From an uncultured Clostridia bacterium (GTDB lineage Bacteria > Bacillota > Clostridia > Christensenellales > Borkfalkiaceae), in assembly GCA_937915565.1 (NCBI GenBank), contig CALDMH010000134.1, positions 1 to 11,138 of the forward strand: 11,138 bases of DNA, read 5' to 3'. The first letter of the stretch is position 1. Every line of letters starts with the position of its first letter. The notes below the pieces were generated by a model that was given only the letters and a program-made list of their open reading frames with translations, did not search any database and had not been told where the DNA came from. Below, in pieces: positions 1 to 7,262 of the stretch. The position numbers were made by a program, and so were the translations under genes.

Positions 1-9
1 AAGGGGATT

Positions 10-2016
10 ATGAAAAAATATATTATAACGACGACGCTTGCTTTTTTGTTTACGATTGGGGTGTCGTTGCTTTTTGCCTTTTTCGGCAAAAGTTACCTTG
101 CGGGAAGCAAATGGCTTACGGTTTACGAAATCGCTCTCGGAGTTCTTGCCTCGTTTATTTTGCTTTCCGTTTTGATATGGAAAATCGTCGCTTTGATAAA
201 ACAAAGAAACGACAGGTATTTCAACATAATTAAATATGACGAATTATTGAAAAGGAGAAGCAACCTTGCAAAGCACGATATAGAAAAATTTACAAAAAAA
301 GTTTTGTTTAGCTATAATCTTTTTATTGCGGTACTTTTTCTTACGGAATTTATCATTTCGACGGCTTTTATTTTAGGCTCGCTTTTGATTTTTATAAAGC
401 CGTTATCGAGTGCCGTCGTGGTTTTTACGGCCGACGTGGTTATTTCAAGCGTTAAGTTCTTTTTGATGCAGGACGGCGAGTTCGGGCTTTTCGGAATCGA
501 ATTCGACGAGAACGAATATCCGGAATTATATAAAATCATTAAAGGCGTTTATAAGGCGTTCGGATTCAAGAAAATTTCGACTTATATTTCTTTTGACGCG
601 AACGTTACTTTCACCCGCGTGGAAGGAAATTACGCGCTATATATAGGTTTAACGACGTATCAACTGTTGTCCGATGATGAACTTAAATCGGTAATTTATC
701 GTGAAATCGCGTTCAAAACGAGCAAAACGTATAAAAAGCTTGCCCGAATGAACCATCTTATCGAAAAATATAAATATATTTACGCAAAAACCCCCTTTTC
801 GGGAAAAGCCTTCGGTTATTTATTCTTATGCGATAGCGCGCTTATGCGCGACAGGGCGTTTATCGAAAGAGAATTATCCTCGCAGGTAGATAAAATGATG
901 GCGGAAACGCCGTACGCCCGTTTATATGCGTCGGCGTATAAAAAAATCGGAATGTTCGGCTGTTTCGTCGGCGATGAAAGATGTAACGTCAACAGGGAAT
1001 TGTTCTCGACGGATTTGAACGCAAGTTCTTACGGCGATTTTATTCTTAACGAGTTTTTTTCTTATTATGAAATTTACGGGGGTGAGTGGGAGCGCGAGGT
1101 GATGCGCACGCTTTCGCCCGAAGTTCCGAGAGACAGTAATTATCACGAAAAAATGAATGCGCTTAAAATAGATTCCGATTCCGTAGATGCGGTTTTTGAA
1201 AAGCGTTGCGATGACGAATATAATTCTCTCGTTTCGAGAGCAAACGCGATATATTACGAGGGAATTAAAGACGAATACAAGGCGAAAAAAGAAAATTATC
1301 AATTCATTCTCGCGCAGATTTCGCGCTATGAAAATAACAAAGAAGCGTTTACCGAAAGGCGAACCCTCCTTAACGTGGCGAATTGCTATAAAATTGTCGG
1401 GGATTTTGAAGAAGCTGTCAAAATATATAAACAATTATCCAAAAATGATAAAGTGCAATCGGAATTATTTTTTGAAGAAGGGAACACGCTTTTGTCTTTA
1501 AAAGACGATTTCGGAATCGAACTTTTGATTAAAGCAATGGATAACGAAAACTATACCGAACAGGCTTTGTATGCCGTTGAAGATTATATTCTCCGCGGCG
1601 GCAATGAAGATAAATATAAAGATTTTATCAGATTAAAGCAGGAAAAAATACAAAGTTTTATGTTAAAGAGAGACGATTTTCCAATTGATTTTTCAAGGGA
1701 TTTTCTTGCCACGGTTCTTTGCGATGACGACGTTAAAACGATTGTCGATTTTGCCGTTAAAGACGAAAATATTTCAAAAATTTATCTTTGCGACTACTTT
1801 ACCAAAAAAGGAAAACAAATAACCGTTTTAGGGTTTAACGTTAAAAATACCGACGAATATGCTCTTTTTGAGAGCTACCAGAGGCTTTTCAGCCTTTTGG
1901 ATAACGACTTCGGCCATCTCGACACTTATCTTATTCCGCTTGATAAGGAGAGGAAAGCGATTAAGAAGTTTTTAAAGGAAAAAACGAGCCTTAAATTCGA
2001 CAGAGACGCCGAATAA
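10..2016 (+). CDS. Membrane protein with degenerate M48-like peptidase domain and TPR-like C-terminus
   Basis: A 668-residue protein; the start is backed by AAGGGG at 1-6. Hydrophobic segments lie near residues 5-27, 36-63, 100-129 and 132-152, so the rest is probably a large domain on one side of the membrane. Residues 167-300 follow the M48 (HtpX/Ste24) layout: an ENEYPELY-like lead-in, a strand pair, then LSDDELKSVIYREIAF (220-235). In active members the last part reads VxAHELGH. Here the two zinc histidines are R231 and F235, only E232 remains, and the downstream ExxAD ligand region reads SSQVD (290-294). This suggests a non-catalytic pseudo-peptidase, perhaps a scaffold or regulator. Residues 450-530 look like one or two helix-turn-helix (TPR-like) repeats (NVANCYKIVGDFEEAVKIY). 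I do not recognise the last 130 residues. Whether it shares a transcript with genes upstream is not visible. The M48 relation rests on pattern, not a search. Confidence 0.7.
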   Translation: MKKYIITTTLAFLFTIGVSLLFAFFGKSYLAGSKWLTVYEIALGVLASFILLSVLIWKIVALIKQRNDRYFNIIKYDELLKRRSNLAKHDIEKFTKKVLFSYNLFIAVLFLTEFIISTAFILGSLLIFIKPLSSAVVVFTADVVISSVKFFLMQDGEFGLFGIEFDENEYPELYKIIKGVYKAFGFKKISTYISFDANVTFTRVEGNYALYIGLTTYQLLSDDELKSVIYREIAFKTSKTYKKLARMNHLIEKYKYIYAKTPFSGKAFGYLFLCDSALMRDRAFIERELSSQVDKMMAETPYARLYASAYKKIGMFGCFVGDERCNVNRELFSTDLNASSYGDFILNEFFSYYEIYGGEWEREVMRTLSPEVPRDSNYHEKMNALKIDSDSVDAVFEKRCDDEYNSLVSRANAIYYEGIKDEYKAKKENYQFILAQISRYENNKEAFTERRTLLNVANCYKIVGDFEEAVKIYKQLSKNDKVQSELFFEEGNTLLSLKDDFGIELLIKAMDNENYTEQALYAVEDYILRGGNEDKYKDFIRLKQEKIQSFMLKRDDFPIDFSRDFLATVLCDDDVKTIVDFAVKDENISKIYLCDYFTKKGKQITVLGFNVKNTDEYALFESYQRLFSLLDNDFGHLDTYLIPLDKERKAIKKFLKEKTSLKFDRDAE

Positions 2017-2132
2017 TCGCACGTTGAGCAAATAATTCGGCATCGCTTGTCGAATAGCGGCGAGCAGGTGCGTAAAAATATTAGTTCAGAAAAATAATTT
2101 AACACAATACGTACAAACGATACGAAATATTC

Positions 2133-2161
2133 TTTGCATTATCATATTTATGTGATATATT
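2133..2161 (+). promoter_or_regulatory. Sigma-A-type promoter of the apeA operon (extended -10)
   Basis: TTTGCA (2133-2138) and TATATT (2156-2161) are 17 bases apart, and TGA directly precedes the -10, giving an extended -10 (TGn). The predicted start lies near 2168, about 35 bases ahead of the apeA ATG. The -35 is a moderate match. No terminator with a T-tract separates this promoter from the gene ending at 2016, so read-through from upstream is possible too. Confidence 0.5.
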
Positions 2162-2175
2162 AAAATAAAGGAGAA

Positions 2176-2189
2176 CGCGTTTCGACGCG
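2176..2189 (+). promoter_or_regulatory. TTCG tetraloop hairpin in the apeA leader
   Basis: CGCGT and ACGCG form a perfect 5-base-pair stem closed by a TTCG loop. It sits between two Shine-Dalgarno-like stretches, AAAGGAG (2168-2173 region) and AAGGAG (2191-2196). Only the second is correctly spaced for the ATG at 2203. From the predicted transcription start, the hairpin would begin less than ten bases into the mRNA. A 5'-proximal hairpin of this kind could stabilise the message or tune ribosome loading; that role is inferred. Confidence 0.5.
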
Positions 2190-2202
2190 GAAGGAGTATT
2201 CT

Positions 2203-3606
2203 ATGGAAAAGAAAAAATCAGAAGGAAAAAAACTGGAAAAGGAACTCGCTTACGAAAAAAAGAATTTCTTTAAGGTTTCGGACGATGAGAAAATAAAAAA
2301 GGCTTACGATTACGCCGAGGGATATAAAAAATATATCGATTCCTCGAAAACGGAAAGAGAAGCGGTTAAAACTTCGATTGCGCTTTGCAAAGAAGCGGGG
2401 TATAAGGAATACCGTTTCGGCGACGAGCTTAAAGCCGGCGGAAAGTATTATTACAATAACAGAGGCAAAAGTCTTGCAGTATTCAAAATCGGTGAAACGA
2501 ACGTCGGAAAGGACGGAATCAGAATTCTCGCTTCGCATATCGATTCTCCGAGACTCGATATTAAGCAGAATCCTCTTTACGAAGATTCTTCTATGGCGTT
2601 TTTGAAAACGCATTATTACGGCGGAATAAAGAAATATCAATGGACGGCTATCCCGCTCGCTCTTCACGGAACCGTCGTTCTCAAAAACGGAAAATCCGTG
2701 GATATTGCTTTGGGAGAAGGGGAGAACGACCCTGTGTTTTACATAAACGACCTTCTTCCTCACCTTTCGAGAGAGCAGTATTCCAAAACCGTTTCGCAGG
2801 CTATCGACGGCGAAACGCTCAACGTACTCGTCGGCGGTTATCCGTTTAAGGACGAGGACGTGAAAGATACGATAAAACTCACCGTTCTGAAACATCTTCA
2901 CGATGAATTCGGTATGGAAGAAAGCGACTTTTTAAGCGCGGAACTTTGCGTCGTTCCCGCGTTTAAGGCTCGCGATATAGGTTTTGACAGAGCGCTTGTC
3001 GGCGGTTACGGTCACGACGACAGAGTCTGCTCTTATCCCGCGCTCACCGCTCTTTTAGCCGATAAAAACGACGAGCATACCGTTATGGTCGTTCTTGCCG
3101 ATAAAGAGGAAATCGGAAGCGAGGGCAATACGGGAATGCAGTGTAAGGTTTACGAAGATTTAATCGACGTTATCGCGGCTTCTCAAAATCAGCCTTCCGC
3201 GCTTGTAAGAGCGAACAGCGTTTGTCTTTCGGCCGACGTTACGGCGGGTTACGACCCGAATTTTGCGGGCGTTTACGAGAAGAGAAATTCGAGCCTCGTT
3301 TCTTACGGTACGTCCGTTTGTAAATTTACGGGTTCGGGCGGAAAAGGCGGCTCGAACGACGCAAGCGCGGAACTTTGCGGAAGAGTAAGAAAGATTTTCG
3401 ACGATAACGGCGTGGTATGGCAAACGGCCGAGCTCGGCAAAGTCGACGCAGGCGGTGGCGGAACCGTTGCGAAATTTTTGGCAAAACTCAATATAGACAC
3501 CATCGATATAGGCGTCCCCGTAATTTCGATGCACGCTCCTTACGAGGTTATCTCCAAGGGCGACCTTTACAGCACTTACGAGGCGTTCGCGGCGTTTATA
3601 AAATGA
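2203..3606 (+). CDS. apeA: M18 family aminopeptidase 1
   Basis: A cytoplasmic zinc aminopeptidase of 467 residues, the usual length of the clostridial apeA group, which removes N-terminal residues from peptides. The two-metal site can be read directly: ASHIDSPR with H112, HDDR with D272, DKEEIGSEG with the E302/E303 pair, SADV with D345, and SMHAPYE with H444. Other family signatures are KTHYYGGIKKYQW (135-147), NDLLPHLSR (182-190) and GGKGGSNDASAE (379-390). The start is set by AAGGAG six bases ahead of the ATG. The first 25 residues are very lysine- and glutamate-rich. It is the first gene of a four-gene unit; its stop overlaps the next start by four bases (ATGA). Family assignment is secure; substrate preference cannot be read from sequence. 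Confidence 0.95.
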   Translation: MEKKKSEGKKLEKELAYEKKNFFKVSDDEKIKKAYDYAEGYKKYIDSSKTEREAVKTSIALCKEAGYKEYRFGDELKAGGKYYYNNRGKSLAVFKIGETNVGKDGIRILASHIDSPRLDIKQNPLYEDSSMAFLKTHYYGGIKKYQWTAIPLALHGTVVLKNGKSVDIALGEGENDPVFYINDLLPHLSREQYSKTVSQAIDGETLNVLVGGYPFKDEDVKDTIKLTVLKHLHDEFGMEESDFLSAELCVVPAFKARDIGFDRALVGGYGHDDRVCSYPALTALLADKNDEHTVMVVLADKEEIGSEGNTGMQCKVYEDLIDVIAASQNQPSALVRANSVCLSADVTAGYDPNFAGVYEKRNSSLVSYGTSVCKFTGSGGKGGSNDASAELCGRVRKIFDDNGVVWQTAELGKVDAGGGGTVAKFLAKLNIDTIDIGVPVISMHAPYEVISKGDLYSTYEAFAAFIK

Positions 3607-4082
3607 GAAAGAATCAGAATTTTGAAATAGATTATAACGTTTTCGACGACCTTTACAACGAAATATGTTTTACGGATAAATACCTCTCTATGAAAGAACA
3701 TATAGCTCATTCGGACGTTTCTACGTACGACCACAGCGTTCGCGTTGCAAGAGAGTGTTATAAGTATGCCGTAACGAACGAAATCGATTGCGATTTGAAA
3801 GCTCTCGTCAAAGCCGCGCTTCTTCACGATTACTACTTATACGATTGGCACAAGACGCCGAAGTTCACTTTTCACGGCTTCAAGCACGCCCTGACGGCTG
3901 CCAGAAACGCCGAAAAAGATTACGGGCTTACGCCCAAGGAAAAGAATATCATCGAAAGCCATATGTTCCCGCTTAATCCTTTGCATTTACCGAGATGCAA
4001 GGAAGCGTGGATTCTTATTCGCTTCGACAGAAGATGTTCTTTGGCCGAGATTTTTGCACAAAAGGAAAAAGGTACGGTATGA
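3603..4082 (+). CDS. HD-domain phosphohydrolase, small single-domain type
   Basis: A soluble protein of 159 residues built from one HD domain. The expected metal ligands are in order: H44 (YDHSVRVA), the H75-D76 pair in AALLHDYYLYDW, H120 (IIESHMFP) and a late D142 (IRFDRRCS). H91 and H95 lie in the stretch HGFKHAL between them. HD proteins usually cleave phosphomonoesters or phosphodiesters of nucleotides; the substrate here is unknown. I chose the ATG at 3603, although the frame is open upstream, because the domain begins there and the ATG overlaps the apeA stop as ATGA. No well-spaced Shine-Dalgarno is visible: GAGGCG at 3581-3586 is too far. Translation therefore probably depends on coupling to apeA. 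The gene in turn overlaps pepT by four bases. Confidence 0.85.
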   Translation: MRKNQNFEIDYNVFDDLYNEICFTDKYLSMKEHIAHSDVSTYDHSVRVARECYKYAVTNEIDCDLKALVKAALLHDYYLYDWHKTPKFTFHGFKHALTAARNAEKDYGLTPKEKNIIESHMFPLNPLHLPRCKEAWILIRFDRRCSLAEIFAQKEKGTV

Positions 4083-5293
4083 ACGCAAAAGACAGATTTT
4101 TAAAATACGTTAAGTTCGACACCACGTCCGACGAAAATTCGTCGTCCTGCCCGAGCACGCAAGGGCAAACCGTTCTTTTAAAAGCTCTTTTCGACGAACT
4201 CGTCGCAATGGGCGCACAGGCTCGTCAGGATAAGAACGGATACGTTTACGCGCTTATTCCGGCAACTAAAAAGGGCTTGAACAAGCTTTGTTTTATTGCA
4301 CACACGGACACTTCGCCCGCTGTCAGCGGAAGCGGCGTAAACCCGAAAGAAATCGCGTATAACGGAGGAGACGTTGTTCTCGAAAACGGCGTGGTTATCT
4401 CCGTGAAAGACACTCCGGAGCTTATGAATTACGTCGGCAAGGATTTAATCGTCACCGACGGAAAAACTTTGCTCGGCGCGGACGATAAAGCCGGCGTTGC
4501 CGAAATTATGACCGCCGCGGAAATTTTGCTTAAAGACGATAGTATTCCGCACGGCGATATTCTTATAGGTTTCACGCCCGACGAGGAAATCGGCAGGGGC
4601 GCGGACCTTTTCGACGTGAAAGGTTTCGGCGCGGATTTCGGTTTCACCGTGGACGGAGGAGAGCTTGGCGAGATAGAATACGAGAATTTTAACGCCGCGT
4701 CGGCTGTTCTTACGATAAACGGAACGAGTATTCACCCCGGCAGCGCGAAAAATAAAATGAAGAACGCCATCGACCTTTTCACCGAATTTCATTCGATGCT
4801 TCCCGAGAATATGCGCCCCGTAAACACCGAAAATTACGAAGGATTTTATATGGCGGACGAAATTTCGGGCGGAGTTGAAAGCCTTACGGCAAAATACATA
4901 ATCCGCGACCACGATAAGGGAAAATTCGAGGTAAAAAAGAAGTTTTTCGCTTCCGTTACCGAGTTTTTAAACTCGAAATACGGCGACGGGGTTTTCGTTT
5001 CCGAAATCAAGGACAGTTATTACAATATGTCCGAAATAATTAAAAAGAATTTTCATCTTATCGAAAACGCCGAAAAGGCTATGACGGAATGCGGCGTTCA
5101 ACCGAAAATAATCCCGATAAGGGGCGGTACGGACGGGGCAAGACTTTCGTTCGAGGGTTTGCCTTGCCCGAATCTTTCCACGGGCGGACTTAACTTCCAC
5201 GGCAGAAGAGAATTTATTCCTTCTTTCGCGCTCGAAAAAATGACGGAAGTAATTTTGAAGATAATCGAGATTTATTCGTTAAAAAAGTATTGA
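4079..5293 (+). CDS. pepT: Peptidase T (tripeptidase, M20B)
   Basis: A cytoplasmic zinc tripeptidase that releases the N-terminal residue of tripeptides, completing peptide breakdown. The 404 residues are close to the usual PepT length of about 410. Active-site residues in order: H75 and D77 in AHTDTSP, D135 in GADDKAG, the E169-E170 pair in PDEEIGRG, D192 in TVDGGELG, and H374 in NFHGRREF. The dimerisation (lid) region lies between about residues 205 and 315, with GTSIHPGSAKNKM at 215-227. The frame is open upstream to 3995, but the ATG at 4079 gives the standard N-terminus, follows AAAAAGG, and overlaps the HD gene stop as ATGA. The protein shares its pathway with apeA two genes upstream, which gives the operon a peptide-recycling theme. 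Confidence 0.96.
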   Translation: MNAKDRFLKYVKFDTTSDENSSSCPSTQGQTVLLKALFDELVAMGAQARQDKNGYVYALIPATKKGLNKLCFIAHTDTSPAVSGSGVNPKEIAYNGGDVVLENGVVISVKDTPELMNYVGKDLIVTDGKTLLGADDKAGVAEIMTAAEILLKDDSIPHGDILIGFTPDEEIGRGADLFDVKGFGADFGFTVDGGELGEIEYENFNAASAVLTINGTSIHPGSAKNKMKNAIDLFTEFHSMLPENMRPVNTENYEGFYMADEISGGVESLTAKYIIRDHDKGKFEVKKKFFASVTEFLNSKYGDGVFVSEIKDSYYNMSEIIKKNFHLIENAEKAMTECGVQPKIIPIRGGTDGARLSFEGLPCPNLSTGGLNFHGRREFIPSFALEKMTEVILKIIEIYSLKKY

Positions 5294-5296
5294 GAT

Positions 5297-7087
5297 ATGT
5301 TGCTCGATAACGTAAAAACGCCCGCGGACGTAAAAAAACTTAATATAAAACAGCTTAATGCGCTGGCGGACGAAATCAGAGAACGCGTTATCGACGTCGT
5401 GGACAAAAACGGCGGACACCTCGCTTCGAATCTCGGAGTTGCCGAGATAATCGTGGCGTTATACTATTGTTTCGATTTTCCGAAAGATAAGCTTATTTTC
5501 GACGTCGGGCATCAGTGTTACGCGCATAAAATTTTGAGCGGAAGAAACGACAGATTCGACACTATCCGCAAAGAAGGCGGATTAAGCGGATTTCCGGACC
5601 CTTCCGAAAGCGTATTCGACGCTTTCGGCGCAGGGCACGCGGGGAATTCGATTTCGGCGTGCCTCGGATATTGCTCGGCAAGAGATTATTTAAAGGAAGA
5701 CTATTACGTTATAGACGTGGTGGGCGACGCTTCGCTTTTTAACGGCGAAAACCTCGAAGCCGCAACGACGAACGAAAAAAAACCTAAAAAGTTTATCGTT
5801 ATTTTGAACGATAACGGAATGTCCATCTCGAAAAACAATAACGGTTTATATAAGATAATGTCCACCGTAACGACGAAGAAGTCTTACGGAAGGTTTATGG
5901 ATTTCTTTTCCCGCACCATAGGAAACAGTTTTATCGGGAGAGGACTTAAAGCCTTTAAAAGATGGATAAAACGGAGTATTAACGGCTTGTCGGTTATCGA
6001 TTCGCTCGGGTTTAAATACGTCGGGATTTTTTACGGCAACAAAATCGGCGAACTTATAAGGATTTTGAACAACGTAAAAAATTCGGACAGGGGAGTTATT
6101 CTGCATCTCAAAACCGTTAAGGGAAAGGGGCTTGCGGACGCCGAAGAACACGCGGATTTTTATCACGGAGTTGGCAAAAATTTAAAAGCCAGCGAGTGTA
6201 CTTTTTCGGAAGCGGTGGGTAAAATTCTCACCGAAGAAGCTCGGAAAAACGAAAAACTTACCGCGATTTGCGCCGCTATGAAAGACGGAACGGGCTTGAA
6301 GACGTTCGCGGAGGAATTTCCGGAAAGGTTTTTCGATGCGGGAATTGCGGAGGAACACGCCGTAACGTTTGCGGCGGGGCAGGCTATGGGCGGTTTAAAA
6401 CCCGTAGTTTGCGTGTATTCCACGTTTTTGCAAAGAGCTTACGACCAGATAATGCAGGACGTTTGCATACAAAATTTACCCGTTATATTTATGGTTGACA
6501 GGGCGGGAGTCGTCGGAAGCGACGGCGTAACGCATCAAGGGCTTTTCGATTTGTCGTATTTAAGAATGTTGCCTAATATGAAGGTTTTTGCGCCCAAAGA
6601 CGTTGCGGAATTGGAAGATATATTCAATTATTGTCTTAAAATATCGTCGCCTTGCGCAATAAGGTTTCCTAACGGCTCGCACGGGCTTTATCCGGAGCAT
6701 ACGCCGATAAACGAAAGGCTTTGGGAATATAGCGGTGAAATCGAAGAGAACGTTATTTTGTGCGTCGGAGCGAGAACGCTCGAAACGGCTCACAAAGCGC
6801 AGGAACTGACCGATAAAAAAACGATTGTCGTAAATTGCAGGAGCGTTAAACCACTTGACGAGGATTTTTTGAGAAAACTTGACGGAAAAAACGTTATAAC
6901 GGTTGAAGAAAACGTTTTGAGCGGAGGATTCGGGAGCGCGGTTGCCGAATTTTTTGCGGAGAATAAAATCGAAACGAAACTTAAAATTCTGGCATTTCCG
7001 GATTGCTTCGTGAAACACGCCGAAACGCAGGTTCAACTTGAAAAAGCGGGCATCACACCCGAAAATATTGTGGCTAATTTGATTTAA
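5297..7087 (+). CDS. dxs: 1-deoxy-D-xylulose-5-phosphate synthase (variant DXS)
   Basis: A thiamine-diphosphate enzyme of 596 residues that condenses pyruvate with glyceraldehyde 3-phosphate to DXP, the first step of the MEP isoprenoid pathway. Visible motifs: GGHLASNLG with H41, FDVGHQCYAHKIL (68-80), NDNGMSIS (171-178), DAGIAEEHA with the catalytic E352, DRAGVVGSDGVTHQG (401-415) with H413, and R456 in IRFPNG. The cofactor motif, normally GDGA, is GDAS at 143-146, but the metal-binding D144 is kept. Residues 195-232 form a basic segment (RTIGNSF, KAFKRWIKR) where family members vary. It is slightly short for the family. The start lies three bases after the pepT stop with no clear Shine-Dalgarno, so translation is probably coupled. 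It is not next to xseB, ispA or tlyA, the common clostridial neighbours, so it may be a second DXS copy. Confidence 0.9.
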   Translation: MLLDNVKTPADVKKLNIKQLNALADEIRERVIDVVDKNGGHLASNLGVAEIIVALYYCFDFPKDKLIFDVGHQCYAHKILSGRNDRFDTIRKEGGLSGFPDPSESVFDAFGAGHAGNSISACLGYCSARDYLKEDYYVIDVVGDASLFNGENLEAATTNEKKPKKFIVILNDNGMSISKNNNGLYKIMSTVTTKKSYGRFMDFFSRTIGNSFIGRGLKAFKRWIKRSINGLSVIDSLGFKYVGIFYGNKIGELIRILNNVKNSDRGVILHLKTVKGKGLADAEEHADFYHGVGKNLKASECTFSEAVGKILTEEARKNEKLTAICAAMKDGTGLKTFAEEFPERFFDAGIAEEHAVTFAAGQAMGGLKPVVCVYSTFLQRAYDQIMQDVCIQNLPVIFMVDRAGVVGSDGVTHQGLFDLSYLRMLPNMKVFAPKDVAELEDIFNYCLKISSPCAIRFPNGSHGLYPEHTPINERLWEYSGEIEENVILCVGARTLETAHKAQELTDKKTIVVNCRSVKPLDEDFLRKLDGKNVITVEENVLSGGFGSAVAEFFAENKIETKLKILAFPDCFVKHAETQVQLEKAGITPENIVANLI

Positions 7088-7103
7088 AACACAAAATATC
7101 GAC

Positions 7104-7152
7104 GCGCGGAGCGAAAATTTTTAAATTTTTTCGCTCCGCGCCCTTTATTTTT
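7104..7152 (+). terminator. Intrinsic terminator of the apeA-HD-pepT-dxs unit
   Basis: A 14-base-pair stem pairs 7104-7117 with 7128-7141. Its base is GC-rich (GCGCGGAGCG with CGCTCCGCGC) and its top A/T-rich, around a ten-base loop. CCTTTATTTTT follows. It lies 16 bases after the dxs stop and closes the upstream unit before the rny promoter. Confidence 0.9.
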
Positions 7153-7163
7153 CCCGAAATAGA

Positions 7164-7192
7164 TTGACTTTATAGAAAATATAAGTTACAAT
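7164..7192 (+). promoter_or_regulatory. Sigma-A-type promoter of rny
   Basis: TTGACT (7164-7169) and TACAAT (7187-7192) are separated by the optimal 17 bases. A second -10-like TATAAT overlaps at 7192-7197, but its 22-base spacing is poor. Transcription should start near 7199, giving a leader of about 64 bases before the rny ATG. Confidence 0.75.
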
Positions 7193-7206
7193 ATAATAAG
7201 TGTATT

Positions 7207-7236
7207 ACCGATTAACCTCGGGGTTGTTCGGTTTTT
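7207..7236 (+). promoter_or_regulatory. Terminator-like hairpin in the rny leader
   Basis: ACCGATTAACC (7207-7217) pairs with GGTTGTTCGGT (7222-7232). The loop is TCGG, with ten of eleven positions paired: one T-T mismatch (7212/7227) and one G-U pair (7213/7226). Five T follow from 7232. It lies between the rny promoter and its Shine-Dalgarno, within about eight bases of the predicted mRNA 5' end. It may be an attenuator, a 5' stabilising element or a control site for RNase Y itself. It could also be a spare terminator for the dxs unit if the true rny start lies downstream. Confidence 0.6.
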
Positions 7237-7262
7237 ACTTAATAAATTACGGGAGGTAGTGT

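Noticed and set aside
922..1434. A 170-codon open frame on the - strand opposite the M48-like gene
   Set aside because: Shadow of the sense frame; phenylalanine- and arginine-rich with no domain or ribosome site.
3417..3602. Upstream extension of the HD-domain frame inside apeA
   Set aside because: The extra residues are arginine-rich out-of-frame translation of apeA; the ATGA overlap at 3603 and the domain start fit better.
3995..4078. Upstream extension of the pepT frame inside the HD gene
   Set aside because: PepT homology starts at the ATG at 4079, which has a ribosome site and gives the normal length.
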